From assembly GCA_944381635.1 (NCBI GenBank), contig CALWLY010000004.1, positions 47,596-111,595 of the forward strand: 64,000 nt of DNA, given 5' to 3'. A program made the translations under genes and the position numbers. The number at the start of each line of letters is the position of its first letter. Position 1 is the stretch's first letter. Positions 1-7,885 of this stretch are shown here, one piece after another. The notes under the pieces were generated by a model that did not search any database, was not told where the DNA came from, and saw nothing but the letters and a program-made list of their open reading frames with translations. This DNA is from an uncultured Lachnospiraceae bacterium. Its GTDB lineage: Bacteria > Bacillota > Clostridia > Lachnospirales > Lachnospiraceae.

Positions 1-739
1 CAGTCCTTTCGCTGCACTGTCCTTTCCAAAGACTTCTTTCGCAAAGCGGGTGAATTTTTCTTCCGCATCCACCATTATATGACGGTAATAAGACGGATGG
101 ATGACAGCCAGCCCCTGTCCGTGGTTGCAGTCGGTATATGCCCCAAGCTGATGCTCAATCTGATGAGCCTGGAAATCAGTCAGACGTCCCACCTTCAAAA
201 TTCCGTTTTCTGCCATGGCAGAATCCCACATCAGGTTTCCACGGGCCTGCATATCATTGATGTCTGTAAGCAGACGACGCATATTGACAACCGTGTTCCG
301 CATAATGGCAAGAGCCACATCATCGGATACATTGTCTGCGTCCGAACTCCCAAGGTAGGTTTCCATTGCATGGCTTAACGTATCGAAAGCGCCGGAAAGC
401 ACCTGCATAGCTGGAACAGTGGCGGTATAGGCGGGATCAAGGATGGCAAAAGAAGCGGCAGTTCCCACAATAGGGCCTTTCCATATTTTTTCTTCGTAAG
501 TGATCACAGCGCCCTAGTTCATTTCCGCGCCGGTGCCGGAAGCGGTGACAACGGCTCCCATCGGAATTCCGGCAGTTGGAAATTTTCCGCTCTGATATTC
601 CATGTTCCAGATATCCTCATCCGCCATAGATCAGCATGACCGTTTTACCGATTTTGGGAAGTTCCTGATTAAGAGCTTCCTTGGCAACTCCTTCGCCGAA
701 ATAAACTTTTGTGGGATAAGTAAACGTAAATTTGTTCAT
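1..739 (-). pseudogene. Iron-containing alcohol dehydrogenase (butanol dehydrogenase-like), broken and cut by the window edge
   Basis: The start is ATG at 739 after a good AGGAGG site; the first 40 residues (MNKFTFTYPTKVYFGEGVAK...) match the N-terminus of NAD(P)H-dependent iron alcohol dehydrogenases of the BDH type. After LIYGG the frame breaks: about 60-70 residues, including the usual GGGS nucleotide-binding stretch, are missing and reading resumes in another frame at DEDIWNMEYQ. A second lesion is an in-frame TAG (near 515) inside the conserved GTGAEMNGG motif. Beyond it the metal-site region is still readable (DTLSHAMETYLG, then HQIEHQLGAYTDCNHGQGLA). The gene runs off the left edge. 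One deletion with frameshift plus one nonsense codon make it a pseudogene unless the sequence is in error. Confidence 0.85.
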
Positions 740-766
740 TGTCATTTCCTCCTTTAACTGCTATAA

Positions 767-801
767 ACCGATTATAATTTCCGGTAGTAACAATCGGTCA
801 A
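767..801 (-). promoter_or_regulatory. Promoter with 19-bp spacer and internal dyad upstream of the alcohol dehydrogenase
   Basis: On the minus strand a TTGACC -35 (796-801) and a TATAAT -10 (771-776) are separated by 19 bp. A dyad ACCGATT/AATCGGT (767-773 and 792-798) spans the spacer. An over-long spacer with a dyad is typical of promoters activated by MerR-family regulators; that link is inference, as no MerR gene is next to it. Confidence 0.45.
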
Positions 802-867
802 GAGGTTTTTGAAAAAGTTTTGTAAGAAAGATTTGACTCATGGAAGCTTCCCTATTTTTCACCCCTC

Positions 868-1368
868 TCAGCTTTCTTTTTCGTAAGTTATCGTCGCTTC
901 CGTATACTTCCGCTCCATCTCATGACGGATTTTCCGGTTTTGTACTGTGTCAAACACAATGGAAAAATCATAATCCTCCGGATACAATTCGGCAGCTGCC
1001 ACCTGGAGTTTTACGCGTTTATGGTTAATCCATATTTTCTTGTTGGGAAGCTGCACACGCAGTACCCCCTTTTCATTGACCGGCGCGCACACAATTCCAA
1101 TCTTCTTGTCCGGAAGCACCATCACACTGTCCCCGATGTGATACAGCTCTGCCAGCTTGTCGGATGCTGTGGGCTTCCTTGCCTTTCTGATTTTGGGTCT
1201 GGATTTTATGGACATAGATTTCTCTTCTGCTCCCTGCCTATATCCGGTGCCTTTTTCCCGGTCTAGGCCGCGTCCGTCTGCCCGGTTTGTGACAGCTTCT
1301 TCCAGCTGGAGCCGATAGCCATCCACTGCCTCCTCTCCATAAGCTGCACGAACCGCCGTTTCCAGCAT
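868..1368 (-). pseudogene. C-terminal part of a MutS2-like protein, separated by an in-frame TGA
   Basis: This 166-residue stretch is in the same frame as, and directly follows, the MutS2-like ORF above it; only one TGA (1369-1371) separates them. It begins MLETAVRAAYGEEAVDGYRLQLEEA, the helical region that normally follows the ATPase, and carries a KOW-like segment (GDSVMVLPDKKIGIVCAPVNEKG) about residues 78-100, as in MutS2 linkers. No Smr nuclease domain follows. The ATG directly after the TGA (TGAATG) could allow reinitiation, so two polypeptides are possible; a single interrupted gene is the simpler reading. Confidence 0.7.
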
Positions 1369-2850
1369 TCATTCCGGCATGCCAAGCTTTCTTGCAATGT
1401 AGAAGGCACAGCTTTCCCCGGCCTCCCCAATGACCATCCGATAGGTGGGCTGCAAAGTTTCCCGATCAAATTCCATGCGGGCATTGACTACATTTTCGGT
1501 CCTTGCCGCATACTCCTTGACCTCAGGATAATGCGTGGTCACTAAAAACAGGCATCCGCTTTTTCGAAGCTCCTCCAAAATAGAAACGGCGATTCCCATG
1601 CCTTCCGTAGGGTCCGTTCCGGAACCCAGTTCATCCATGATCACCAAGCTGTCTGCACTGACTTCTCCCACAATTTCCAGCACGTTTTTGATGTGGGCGG
1701 AAAAAGTGGACAGGTTTTCCGTCAGATTCTGGCCGTCCCCGATATCGCACAGATAGGAACTGTTCATGCAGATATCCGCCTCCTGGCAGGTCACATGAAG
1801 TCCGCACTGGGCCATCAGACAGTTAAGGGCCACCGTCTTGATTGCCACGGTCTTTCCTCCTGTATTGGGACCGGTTATGATAATACCCTGTACCCCGTTT
1901 CCAATCTCAAACTGTAAGGGTACACAGATTTTCCGATCCATCAACGGATGTCTGGCATTTTTCAGCCTTATTTTCCTGTCCAAGTTAATTTCCGGAGCAA
2001 CCGCCTCCATGTCCAGACTCAGCTTCCCTTTGGAGAAAATAAAATCCAGTTTCTCTATAACCCTGATATTTTCTGCCATCGCCTCCGCCCCGTCGGCTAC
2101 CATAGCCGTCAAGGTATAGAGAATCCGGTGTACCTCGTTTTCCTCATCCAACCGCAGCAGCTGCAGTTCTTCGTAGAGATTCGCCACGCTGATTGGTTCC
2201 ACAAAAAAAGTATTTCCGGTGGCGGATTTGTCAATGGTGCTGCCCGGAATTTTCCATTTGTACTCCTTCTTTACAGGAACACAGATTCGCCCGTTGCGCA
2301 GGGTGCAGAAATGGTCGGCCATGCAGTCCTTATTGGCACGCATAATCTGCTCCGCCTTCTGTTTCATCTGTTCCTCAGTCTTTGTAATCTCTCCTCTAAG
2401 CTGCAGCAGGGTTTTGGAGGCATAGTCATCCACCTCACCGCCCCGAATCTGCCTGGCGATTTCCTCACGCAGGTCATCCATGGCGGTAAGATTCAGTTCA
2501 TAATAGGCCAACTCATTTTCCTGCTGTTTTCCCCGAATGAGATAGTCCTTCAGCCGCCGCACGGCCACCAGGACTTTTTCCATCCGCTCCAGCTGGTAGG
2601 GGGTTAAACAGCTTTCCTTTTCTGCAAGCGTCAGAATTTCTTTGGGTTCTTCCACAGAAACCAGAGGCGGCGTGCCGTAAAGCTCCATAAAACTCCTGGC
2701 ATCCGTGGTGTCCTTCAGCTGCTTGCGAAGCTCTCTTTCGTCTAAATAATACGTGATATCCACAATGTGTTTCCTGGCACTGTCTGTCATAGCCAGCTCC
2801 ATCCATTTTTCTTTTACTTTATCAAATTCCAAAAGCTTATCAATCTTCAT
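1369..2850 (-). CDS. MutS2-like DNA mismatch/recombination ATPase, N-terminal and ATPase part
   Basis: 493 residues with the MutS2 layout: N-terminal core/lever helices (about 1-300), then the ABC-type ATPase with Walker A GPNTGGKT and Walker B VIMDELGSGTDPTEG and the TTHY switch. MutS2 proteins bind branched DNA or stalled ribosomes as dimers; which role applies here is not visible. Start ATG at 2850 follows a GGAGTAGAAAAA stretch. The ORF ends ...RKLGMPE then TGA and continues in frame as the next feature, giving about 660 codons in all, a length expected for the Smr-less subfamily. The ATPase is intact, so partial function is conceivable. Confidence 0.75.
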   Translation of the reverse strand: MKIDKLLEFDKVKEKWMELAMTDSARKHIVDITYYLDERELRKQLKDTTDARSFMELYGTPPLVSVEEPKEILTLAEKESCLTPYQLERMEKVLVAVRRLKDYLIRGKQQENELAYYELNLTAMDDLREEIARQIRGGEVDDYASKTLLQLRGEITKTEEQMKQKAEQIMRANKDCMADHFCTLRNGRICVPVKKEYKWKIPGSTIDKSATGNTFFVEPISVANLYEELQLLRLDEENEVHRILYTLTAMVADGAEAMAENIRVIEKLDFIFSKGKLSLDMEAVAPEINLDRKIRLKNARHPLMDRKICVPLQFEIGNGVQGIIITGPNTGGKTVAIKTVALNCLMAQCGLHVTCQEADICMNSSYLCDIGDGQNLTENLSTFSAHIKNVLEIVGEVSADSLVIMDELGSGTDPTEGMGIAVSILEELRKSGCLFLVTTHYPEVKEYAARTENVVNARMEFDRETLQPTYRMVIGEAGESCAFYIARKLGMPE

Positions 2851-2894
2851 TTTTTCTACTCCTTTTGCTTATTTTTCGATGTTGCTGTATCTTC

Positions 2895-3057
2895 CTAAGA
2901 ACTGGCGCTGTTGTAATGCTTGAGTCCCCGGCTCCATACCAGGGCTGTCAGCATCGAAAACAATGCCACTACAAAGATTCCGTATGCTGCCAGCTTCCAA
3001 TTCATTTCCCCAATCATCTGCTGCACCGGCAAAATCACCGGTTCAATAGGAACGGAA
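2895..3057 (-). pseudogene. C-terminal stump of an ABC-2 type membrane permease
   Basis: Translation on the minus strand gives about 54 residues ending in TAG (2895-2897), with IGEMNWKLAAYGIFVVALFS then a short polar tail: one clear membrane helix and a loop, the usual end of an ABC permease. There is no start codon or upstream part. The sequence is cut off at about 3057 by repeat material (half a palindrome, then repeat copy R1). It is a remnant; the family assignment rests on the hydrophobic pattern only. Confidence 0.45.
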
Positions 3058-3082
3058 AGCTCCTTTCCTGTCGTATAAATAA

Positions 3083-3219
3083 GTATGCGCTACAGCGCAC
3101 ACTCGCGCCGAAGCGCGGTTGCGTCAGCAACTATTTTCCTTGAGCGCGGGGTGAGCATTCACAGCGGAGCGTCTTTTTTTATACCATAGGAAATGAAATT
3201 TCCTATGGTATAAAAAAAG
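3083..3219. repeat. Dispersed structured repeat, copy R1 (body type A)
   Basis: Body with short hairpins (GCGC..GCGC at 3087-3098, TTGC..GCAA at 3119-3128) and the shared end AGCGGAGCGTC, then a near-perfect 22-bp palindrome (3173-3194 with 3198-3219) centred on GGAAATGAAATTTCC. The palindrome runs straight into the U-tract side of a minus-strand terminator (3217-3240). A half palindrome (TTTCCTGTCGTATAAA, 3064-3079) on the other side looks like the rest of a further copy. Confidence 0.85.
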
Positions 3220-3240
3220 CATGACCACACAGTCATGCTT
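3217..3240 (-). terminator. Intrinsic terminator fused to repeat R1
   Basis: AAGCATGAC/GTCATGCTT stem followed on the minus strand by T7, which is also the edge of the R1 palindrome. Confidence 0.75.
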
Positions 3241-3269
3241 CGTTTCCCGATAAAACGATATTCAATACA

Positions 3270-3500
3270 AGAAAAAACTTCCTCAGCTGAAAATCAGAAC
3301 AAGGAAGCCTTCTATCGTTTCTATTGATGATATTAAGCAGATGTAAGGCGAAAAAGCCACCGGCTGCCGGCCGCTGACAAATGGACAGACTCCTAGCGTA
3401 TCACTGAAATACGAATCTGTCCGCGCAATATTTAGTTTGCGTTTTTCTCCATTACATCTACAATAGACATGCAAAATTACTCCTTACATTTATTTTCTAT
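3270..3500 (-). ncRNA. Candidate structured small RNA or leader with its own promoter and terminator
   Basis: A strong promoter (see next entry) drives a unit of about 230 nt towards lower coordinates. It contains an RBS and a 12-codon ORF (MSIVDVMEKNAN, 3432-3470), then a GGACAGATTC/GAGTCTGTCC stem (about 3380-3420), a GC-rich stem around GCGGCCGGCAGCCGG, a GGC-TTTTTC-GCC hairpin and a terminator (CTTCCT 3278-3283 with AGGAAG 3302-3307, then T6). The 12-residue start resembles the N-terminus of acyl-CoA ligases, so the unit may be a ligase promoter onto which another sequence was joined. A 63-codon ORF overlaps it but has no RBS of its own. I do not recognise a known RNA class. Confidence 0.4.
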
Positions 3501-3504
3501 CTGT

Positions 3505-3533
3505 ATCTTAATGAAAATCGGAAGCACTGTCAA
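3505..3533 (-). promoter_or_regulatory. Sigma-A type promoter of the candidate small RNA unit
   Basis: TTGACA (3528-3533), 17-bp spacer, TAAGAT (3505-3510). An AAGGAG site lies between the promoter and the 12-codon ORF. Confidence 0.75.
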
Positions 3534-3581
3534 CCCCTAAAATAATATGCACAAGAAACAGTAAAAGAAAAAACATCTGTC

Positions 3582-4496
3582 TTATAACTTTGCCACTTCA
3601 AAATCAGACCAGTTTTCTACAGAAGATGCCCCGGATGTATGCGCATCTGCAGTATAAGATTCAACGGTAACGGTATAATCACTGGTACCGCTGACATAGA
3701 CCGTACCGTCAGTTCCTACGTCGGAATCCCGGTTGATTGTCACTCCGTCTAAAGAAACATGGATTCCCTCTGTACTGACTAACACGGCGTTCTCATCCGC
3801 TCCTTCCGAAGACAGTGCTGTATCAGAAACCTGAGTATCCTCCGTATACTCATTTGCTGAATCATAGCTGTCTGGAGCCGAGGATGCCCCTCCCGGTCCG
3901 CCGCCAGGCATAGGTGCCCCGGATACCATAACGCTCTCTGCGATTCCGTCACTGTCCACAACTACAGTCACGGTATCACCCACGGCAATATCCTCATAAG
4001 TCAGTTCTTCCTGACTTTCCATATCCTGAGGCATCTCACCTTCCGGCAATTCCGGAGGAACAGTTTCTCCGCCAGATTGCTCCGGAGGAACTTCTGTCTC
4101 AGCACTCATGCTTTCTCCCTCAGGCTTCTCCGGAGGTGTACCCTGTTCGCTTCCGCCGGGTCCTCCGCTGCCCATTCCTCCGCCATAGCCGAACACAGTC
4201 TGATCAGAAAAGGAAACGGTAATGTCCCCTTCATTCTCTGTCGTAATCGTAAGCGTATCGGCACTGATCTCGCTGACCGTTCCCGTATAGGTCACGCCGG
4301 TCTCTCCTGCAGCCTCTTCTATTGTTTCTTCTATTGACTCCTCCGTTTCAGGAATCGAAGAACCGGAACCGGAATTTTCCCCTTCCCCGCAGGCTGTCAG
4401 AGAAAACGTCAGCATAGAAACCGTTAACAAACTCACTGCTTTCCTCACTGCACGCTTTTCTCTATATCTTTTTTTTCTTTCGTGCCTAAATGCCAT
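3582..4496 (-). CDS. Secreted lipoprotein related to carbohydrate-binding-domain (DUF4353-type) proteins
   Basis: 304 residues from ATG 4496, chosen over an upstream start because CAGGAGGTAAATAAC precedes it. The N-terminus is basic (MAFRHERKKRYREKRAVRKA), then a hydrophobic stretch and the lipobox LTAC at about residue 35, so it should be lipid-anchored outside the membrane. Residues about 65-100 form a small beta domain (TGTVSEISADTLTITTENEGD), followed by a low-complexity acidic Pro/Glu/Gly segment (about 105-150) and a region ENAVLVSTEGIHVSLDGVTINRDSD like the start of a beta-helical binding domain. Relatives with this architecture are usually much longer, so the C-terminus may be truncated. 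The ligand is unknown. Confidence 0.55.
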   Translation of the reverse strand: MAFRHERKKRYREKRAVRKAVSLLTVSMLTFSLTACGEGENSGSGSSIPETEESIEETIEEAAGETGVTYTGTVSEISADTLTITTENEGDITVSFSDQTVFGYGGGMGSGGPGGSEQGTPPEKPEGESMSAETEVPPEQSGGETVPPELPEGEMPQDMESQEELTYEDIAVGDTVTVVVDSDGIAESVMVSGAPMPGGGPGGASSAPDSYDSANEYTEDTQVSDTALSSEGADENAVLVSTEGIHVSLDGVTINRDSDVGTDGTVYVSGTSDYTVTVESYTADAHTSGASSVENWSDFEVAKL

Positions 4497-4633
4497 GTTA
4501 TTTACCTCCTGTTTATAAGATGTTCCCATTGTACAGACATAAGATTGAAATAACATTGAAAACTTTCCGCCAAAAACAGCTTTTGTAAGAAAGCAAAACG
4601 CTCAAACGAAAGGATAGGCGCCAAAAGAGAGTT

Positions 4634-4697
4634 TAAAACAAGGGTGCCGAAAGATCAGAGAAAGTTTTCCCTGACCTTCAGCACCCTCGTTTTTTAT
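4634..4697 (-). terminator. Terminator of the hydrogenase-rubrerythrin gene
   Basis: Long hairpin with GGGTGC (4642-4647) and GCACCC (4681-4686) as outer arms and an inner GATCAG/CTGACC pair; T-rich on both sides, so it probably works in both directions. Confidence 0.7.
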
Positions 4698-4722
4698 CGG
4701 GAAAAGATTTCCCGGCTATATT

Positions 4723-6816
4723 TTAATAATTCTTTTTATGTACTTCAAAGTAAGACTGGCTGTATTTACATACAGGACATACTTCCGGAGCTTCCGTTCC
4801 CACATGAATGTGTCCGCAAACACGGCATTCCCATACTGTCTCTTCGATTTTTTCAAACACCTGGCCTTTTTCCAAATTAGCCAGCAGCTGTCTGTAACGT
4901 TCTTCGTGGCGTTTTTCAATTGCAGCAACTTTTCTGAATCTTTCCGCAAGATCATGGAATCCTTCTTCTTCGGCTTCTTTCGCCATGCGGTCATACATAT
5001 CTGTCCATTCATAATTTTCTCCAGCCGCTGCTGTCAAAAGGTTTTCAGCCGTTGTTCCCAGATGTCCTAATTCCTGATACCAGAGACGCGCATGTTCCTG
5101 CTCGTTGCGCGCTGTCTGAAGGAATAATTCTGCCATCTGTTCATAGCCTTCTCTCTGTGCGATCTGAGCGAAGAAAGTATATTTATTTCTTGCCTGGCTT
5201 TCTCCGGAAAAAGCTTCCTGAAGATTCTTTTCTGTCTTTGTTCCCGCATACGGAGAAGTTCCTGCTGCGGACTGTACTTCTTCCATCTTTTCAAAAGAAG
5301 ATGCCGGCTGCTTGCAGAGCGGGCATGTATAATCCTCCGGAAGAGATTCTCCTTCATAAATATAACCGCAAATCTTACATTTCCATTTCGCCATTGTTTC
5401 TGTTCCTTTCTTTTCTTCTTTCTTTGTTTTCTGTGTTTTTACACCCTGTTTTAAATCTTTTGCTCTGCTGGTATAAGCAGTATGAAGCATTTTTTCAGCC
5501 AGCTCGCTTAATGGTTTTCCATAGAAATCTTCATAAAGCTGTTTGATTTCAGGATTTTCATGGCTTAAACGCAATGTCATCTGTTCGTCCCGACGATACA
5601 GACTGCCGATTCTGGCCTTGCGGATTTCATCCGCATCTGCCTCCAAATTTCGCGGCTGTCCACCGCCGCCGATACATCCTCCCGGACAGGTCATCACTTC
5701 AATAAAGTGATATTCTTTTTGGCCTTCTTTCACGCGCTCTATCATCTTTCGCGCGTTCTGTGTGCCGTACACCACAGCTACATTGATCTGCATTCCGGCA
5801 ATTTCCAGACTTGCTTCCCGGATTCCGTCATAACCTCTAACCGGCTCTAATGAATAAAAATCTTTCGGAGCGGTCTCACCGGTAACATAGGTATATGCCG
5901 TTCGCAGTGCTGCTTCCATAACTCCGCCTGTGTTTCCAAAAATCACGCCGGCGCCGGATGCTTCTCCCATAAGACGATCGTATTCGCTGTCTTCAAGTGT
6001 TTGAAAATCGATGCCTTCTTCTTTAGCCCAACGCGCCAGCTCTCGGGTTGTCACAACATGATCCATATCGCGCATATCCGGTTTACCCAGCATTTTTCCT
6101 GCTGCATTCATTTCCTGACGGCGGATTTCAAATTTCTTAGCTGTACATGGGGTCAAAGCCACATTTACAATCTTTGCAGGATCGATGCCCATTTTCTTTG
6201 CAAAATAAGTTTTAATGGTTGGTCCCTGCATTCCAATCGGACTTTTGGCTGTGGAAATATTGGGAAGAATTTCCGGATAATAAGTTTCCGCAAACTTTAC
6301 CCACGCCGGACAGCAGCTTGTAAACTGGGGAAGCGGTGCCGTTTTTTTCGTGACTCTTTCCAGCAGTTCGCTTGCTTCCTCCACAATCGTCAGATCGGCT
6401 GCAAAGTTGGTATCCAGCACATAATCCGCTCCCAGTGCGCGGAGAAGTGCAACCATCTTCCCCTGAACAAATTCTCCGGGCTGCGCACCGAACTCTTCGC
6501 CCAAAGCTGCTCTGACTGACGGAGAGGTGCTGATAATGACTATTTTATCCGGATCTTTGATTGCGTCCCTCACCTCCGGATACTCATACACCTCTGTGAT
6601 GCTGGCTGTAGGACAGACATTGGCGCATTGTCCGCAATGAATGCAGATTGCCTTTCCTCCTGTTTCTTCCAGTGTATACGTTCCGTGAACCCCGATTGCA
6701 CTGGTACACACATCTTTACACATCCCGCATTTGATACATGCATCTTCGTTTCGGCAGATACTCGGATTATCTGCTTCGATAGGCACACGTACAGACAGCG
6801 GCAAATGCTTTGACAT
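4723..6816 (-). CDS. [FeFe]-hydrogenase fused to rubredoxin-rubrerythrin
   Basis: 697 residues, start ATG 6816 behind AGGAGGAGATTTC. Residues 1-80 carry two [4Fe-4S] motifs (C27-x2-C30-x2-C33-x3-C37, then [12 protein letters not shown]). The H-cluster signatures follow: [23 protein letters not shown] and [14 protein letters not shown] (about 165-390). After a Lys-rich linker, residue 475 begins a rubredoxin-like knuckle ([10 protein letters not shown]...CPLC), then a rubrerythrin four-helix di-iron domain ([29 protein letters not shown]) and a last rubredoxin knuckle ([10 protein letters not shown]...CPVC). Such a protein could couple H2 or ferredoxin electrons to peroxide reduction; this coupling is inferred from the fusion. 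The internal ATG at 5394 has an AAAGGA site 9 nt upstream, so a separate rubrerythrin might also be made. A c-di-GMP riboswitch precedes the gene. Confidence 0.92.
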   Translation of the reverse strand: MSKHLPLSVRVPIEADNPSICRNEDACIKCGMCKDVCTSAIGVHGTYTLEETGGKAICIHCGQCANVCPTASITEVYEYPEVRDAIKDPDKIVIISTSPSVRAALGEEFGAQPGEFVQGKMVALLRALGADYVLDTNFAADLTIVEEASELLERVTKKTAPLPQFTSCCPAWVKFAETYYPEILPNISTAKSPIGMQGPTIKTYFAKKMGIDPAKIVNVALTPCTAKKFEIRRQEMNAAGKMLGKPDMRDMDHVVTTRELARWAKEEGIDFQTLEDSEYDRLMGEASGAGVIFGNTGGVMEAALRTAYTYVTGETAPKDFYSLEPVRGYDGIREASLEIAGMQINVAVVYGTQNARKMIERVKEGQKEYHFIEVMTCPGGCIGGGGQPRNLEADADEIRKARIGSLYRRDEQMTLRLSHENPEIKQLYEDFYGKPLSELAEKMLHTAYTSRAKDLKQGVKTQKTKKEEKKGTETMAKWKCKICGYIYEGESLPEDYTCPLCKQPASSFEKMEEVQSAAGTSPYAGTKTEKNLQEAFSGESQARNKYTFFAQIAQREGYEQMAELFLQTARNEQEHARLWYQELGHLGTTAENLLTAAAGENYEWTDMYDRMAKEAEEEGFHDLAERFRKVAAIEKRHEERYRQLLANLEKGQVFEKIEETVWECRVCGHIHVGTEAPEVCPVCKYSQSYFEVHKKNY

Positions 6817-6900
6817 GAAATCTCCTCCTTTTCATTTGTACTTTGAATTGCTGAATATCCTGCAAAAGGATATTTCACAAAAACTCGAATAAAAGGATAC

Positions 6901-6930
6901 AAAAAACGGATAAAACATAAGTCTTATCCG
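6901..6930 (-). terminator. Terminator of the c-di-GMP riboswitch expression platform
   Basis: GGATAA (6908-6913) pairs with TTATCC (6924-6929), followed on the minus strand by G then T6. It sits between the aptamer and the hydrogenase start, as expected for transcriptional control. Confidence 0.8.
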
Positions 6931-6961
6931 CTGCACAAACATATCGGGAAATCCGGTACGA

Positions 6962-7053
6962 TTCCATTACTGCAACTGGCTGTCATTCACATATTGCTAT
7001 GGATTAGACCCTATAGTTTTGCGTCACCATCTTTCGAAGGTTTTGCCCATAAT
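6962..7053 (-). promoter_or_regulatory. Cyclic di-GMP-I (GEMM) riboswitch aptamer
   Basis: On the minus strand the GEMM-I landmarks occur in order: GGGCAAAACC, a GAAA tetraloop region (TTCGAAAGA), GGTGACGCAAAAC, GGGTCTAA, then ATGACAGCCAGTTGCAG for the second stem with its tetraloop receptor. A terminator follows about 40 nt downstream. Known members bind cyclic di-GMP and switch transcription; whether this one is an ON or OFF switch cannot be read with certainty. Confidence 0.88.
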
Positions 7054-7074
7054 TATTCTTTTGTTTTAAATACT

Positions 7075-7103
7075 ATTAAATCACATTGTATGAGTTTTGT
7101 CAA
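7075..7103 (-). promoter_or_regulatory. Promoter of the riboswitch-hydrogenase transcript
   Basis: TTGACA (7098-7103), 17-bp spacer, TTTAAT (7075-7080); it starts just upstream of the aptamer. Confidence 0.8.
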
Positions 7104-7132
7104 GCCCTGGCCCGCCTGATTCCAAAACCGGG

Positions 7133-7834
7133 CTATTCCTTCCCGTTTTGACAAATTTCCTCCAGCAAAACAATGGTGACTTTTGCCGCAATTTCAGAAG
7201 CTCTGGCACAGTTTGCCTCGAAATCTTCGGCTCCGCTGCCGTCTGCGGAATCTGTCACCGCCCGAATTGCAAGAAACGGGGTTTGATTTGCATGGCAGAC
7301 ATGGGCAACCGCCGCAGTTTCCATATCCACGGTAAGCGGATGAAATTTTTCTATCAGTCTTTCTCTTAACACATCAGTAATAAAACTTTCCCCGGTGATC
7401 ATTCTTCCTACATGAGCCGGAATTTCCAGTCTTTCTGCCGCTTTTTGTGCAAATGTCAGCAGTCTGGAATCCGCCTGAAACCATATGGATTTCAGCCATG
7501 GATGATATTCTGTCAAAATATCTTCCGCTACATCGTGGTAAGCCATTTCGCTGCCCACCACAAGATCAAAGGCAGAAATATTTTTTGCAAGAGCTCCTGC
7601 TGTTCCGGAATTAAGGACGGCATCCACCTGATAGCTGTCAATCAATATTTGTGCCGCTAAAGCCGCATTTACTTTACACACGCCGCTAAACAGTATGGCA
7701 ACCGGAATGCCGGCAATTTTTCCTTCATAAACAGTCAGGAGAGCCTTTTGGGAAGCAACGCAGTTATCCAATCGGGAAAAAAACGGGTTCAATTCTTCCT
7801 CTGAAGCACACAGTATTCCAATTTTATGAAACAT
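7133..7834 (-). CDS. mtnN: 5'-methylthioadenosine/S-adenosylhomocysteine nucleosidase
   Basis: 233 residues, the usual length of MTA/SAH nucleosidases. It hydrolyses the N-glycosidic bond of MTA and SAH (methionine salvage and methyl cycle). Visible signatures are the phosphorylase-fold N-terminus (IGILCASEEELNPF), VLNSGTAGAL in the nucleoside site, VDMETAAVAHV with the ribose-binding Met-Glu, and the late VTDSADG with the catalytic Asp. It is a cytosolic enzyme. It lies upstream of the hydrogenase promoter and seems to be a separate transcript. Confidence 0.93.
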   Translation of the reverse strand: MFHKIGILCASEEELNPFFSRLDNCVASQKALLTVYEGKIAGIPVAILFSGVCKVNAALAAQILIDSYQVDAVLNSGTAGALAKNISAFDLVVGSEMAYHDVAEDILTEYHPWLKSIWFQADSRLLTFAQKAAERLEIPAHVGRMITGESFITDVLRERLIEKFHPLTVDMETAAVAHVCHANQTPFLAIRAVTDSADGSGAEDFEANCARASEIAAKVTIVLLEEICQNGKE

Positions 7835-7885
7835 AACCCATAACCTTTCTTTTTCAATCTTTTATTTCCTTCAAAAACGGCTGCC

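Noticed and set aside
3283..3474. 63-codon minus-strand ORF inside the candidate small RNA unit
   Set aside because: No RBS of its own and it runs through stable stems; more likely a by-product of structured RNA or joined sequence. Not fully excluded.
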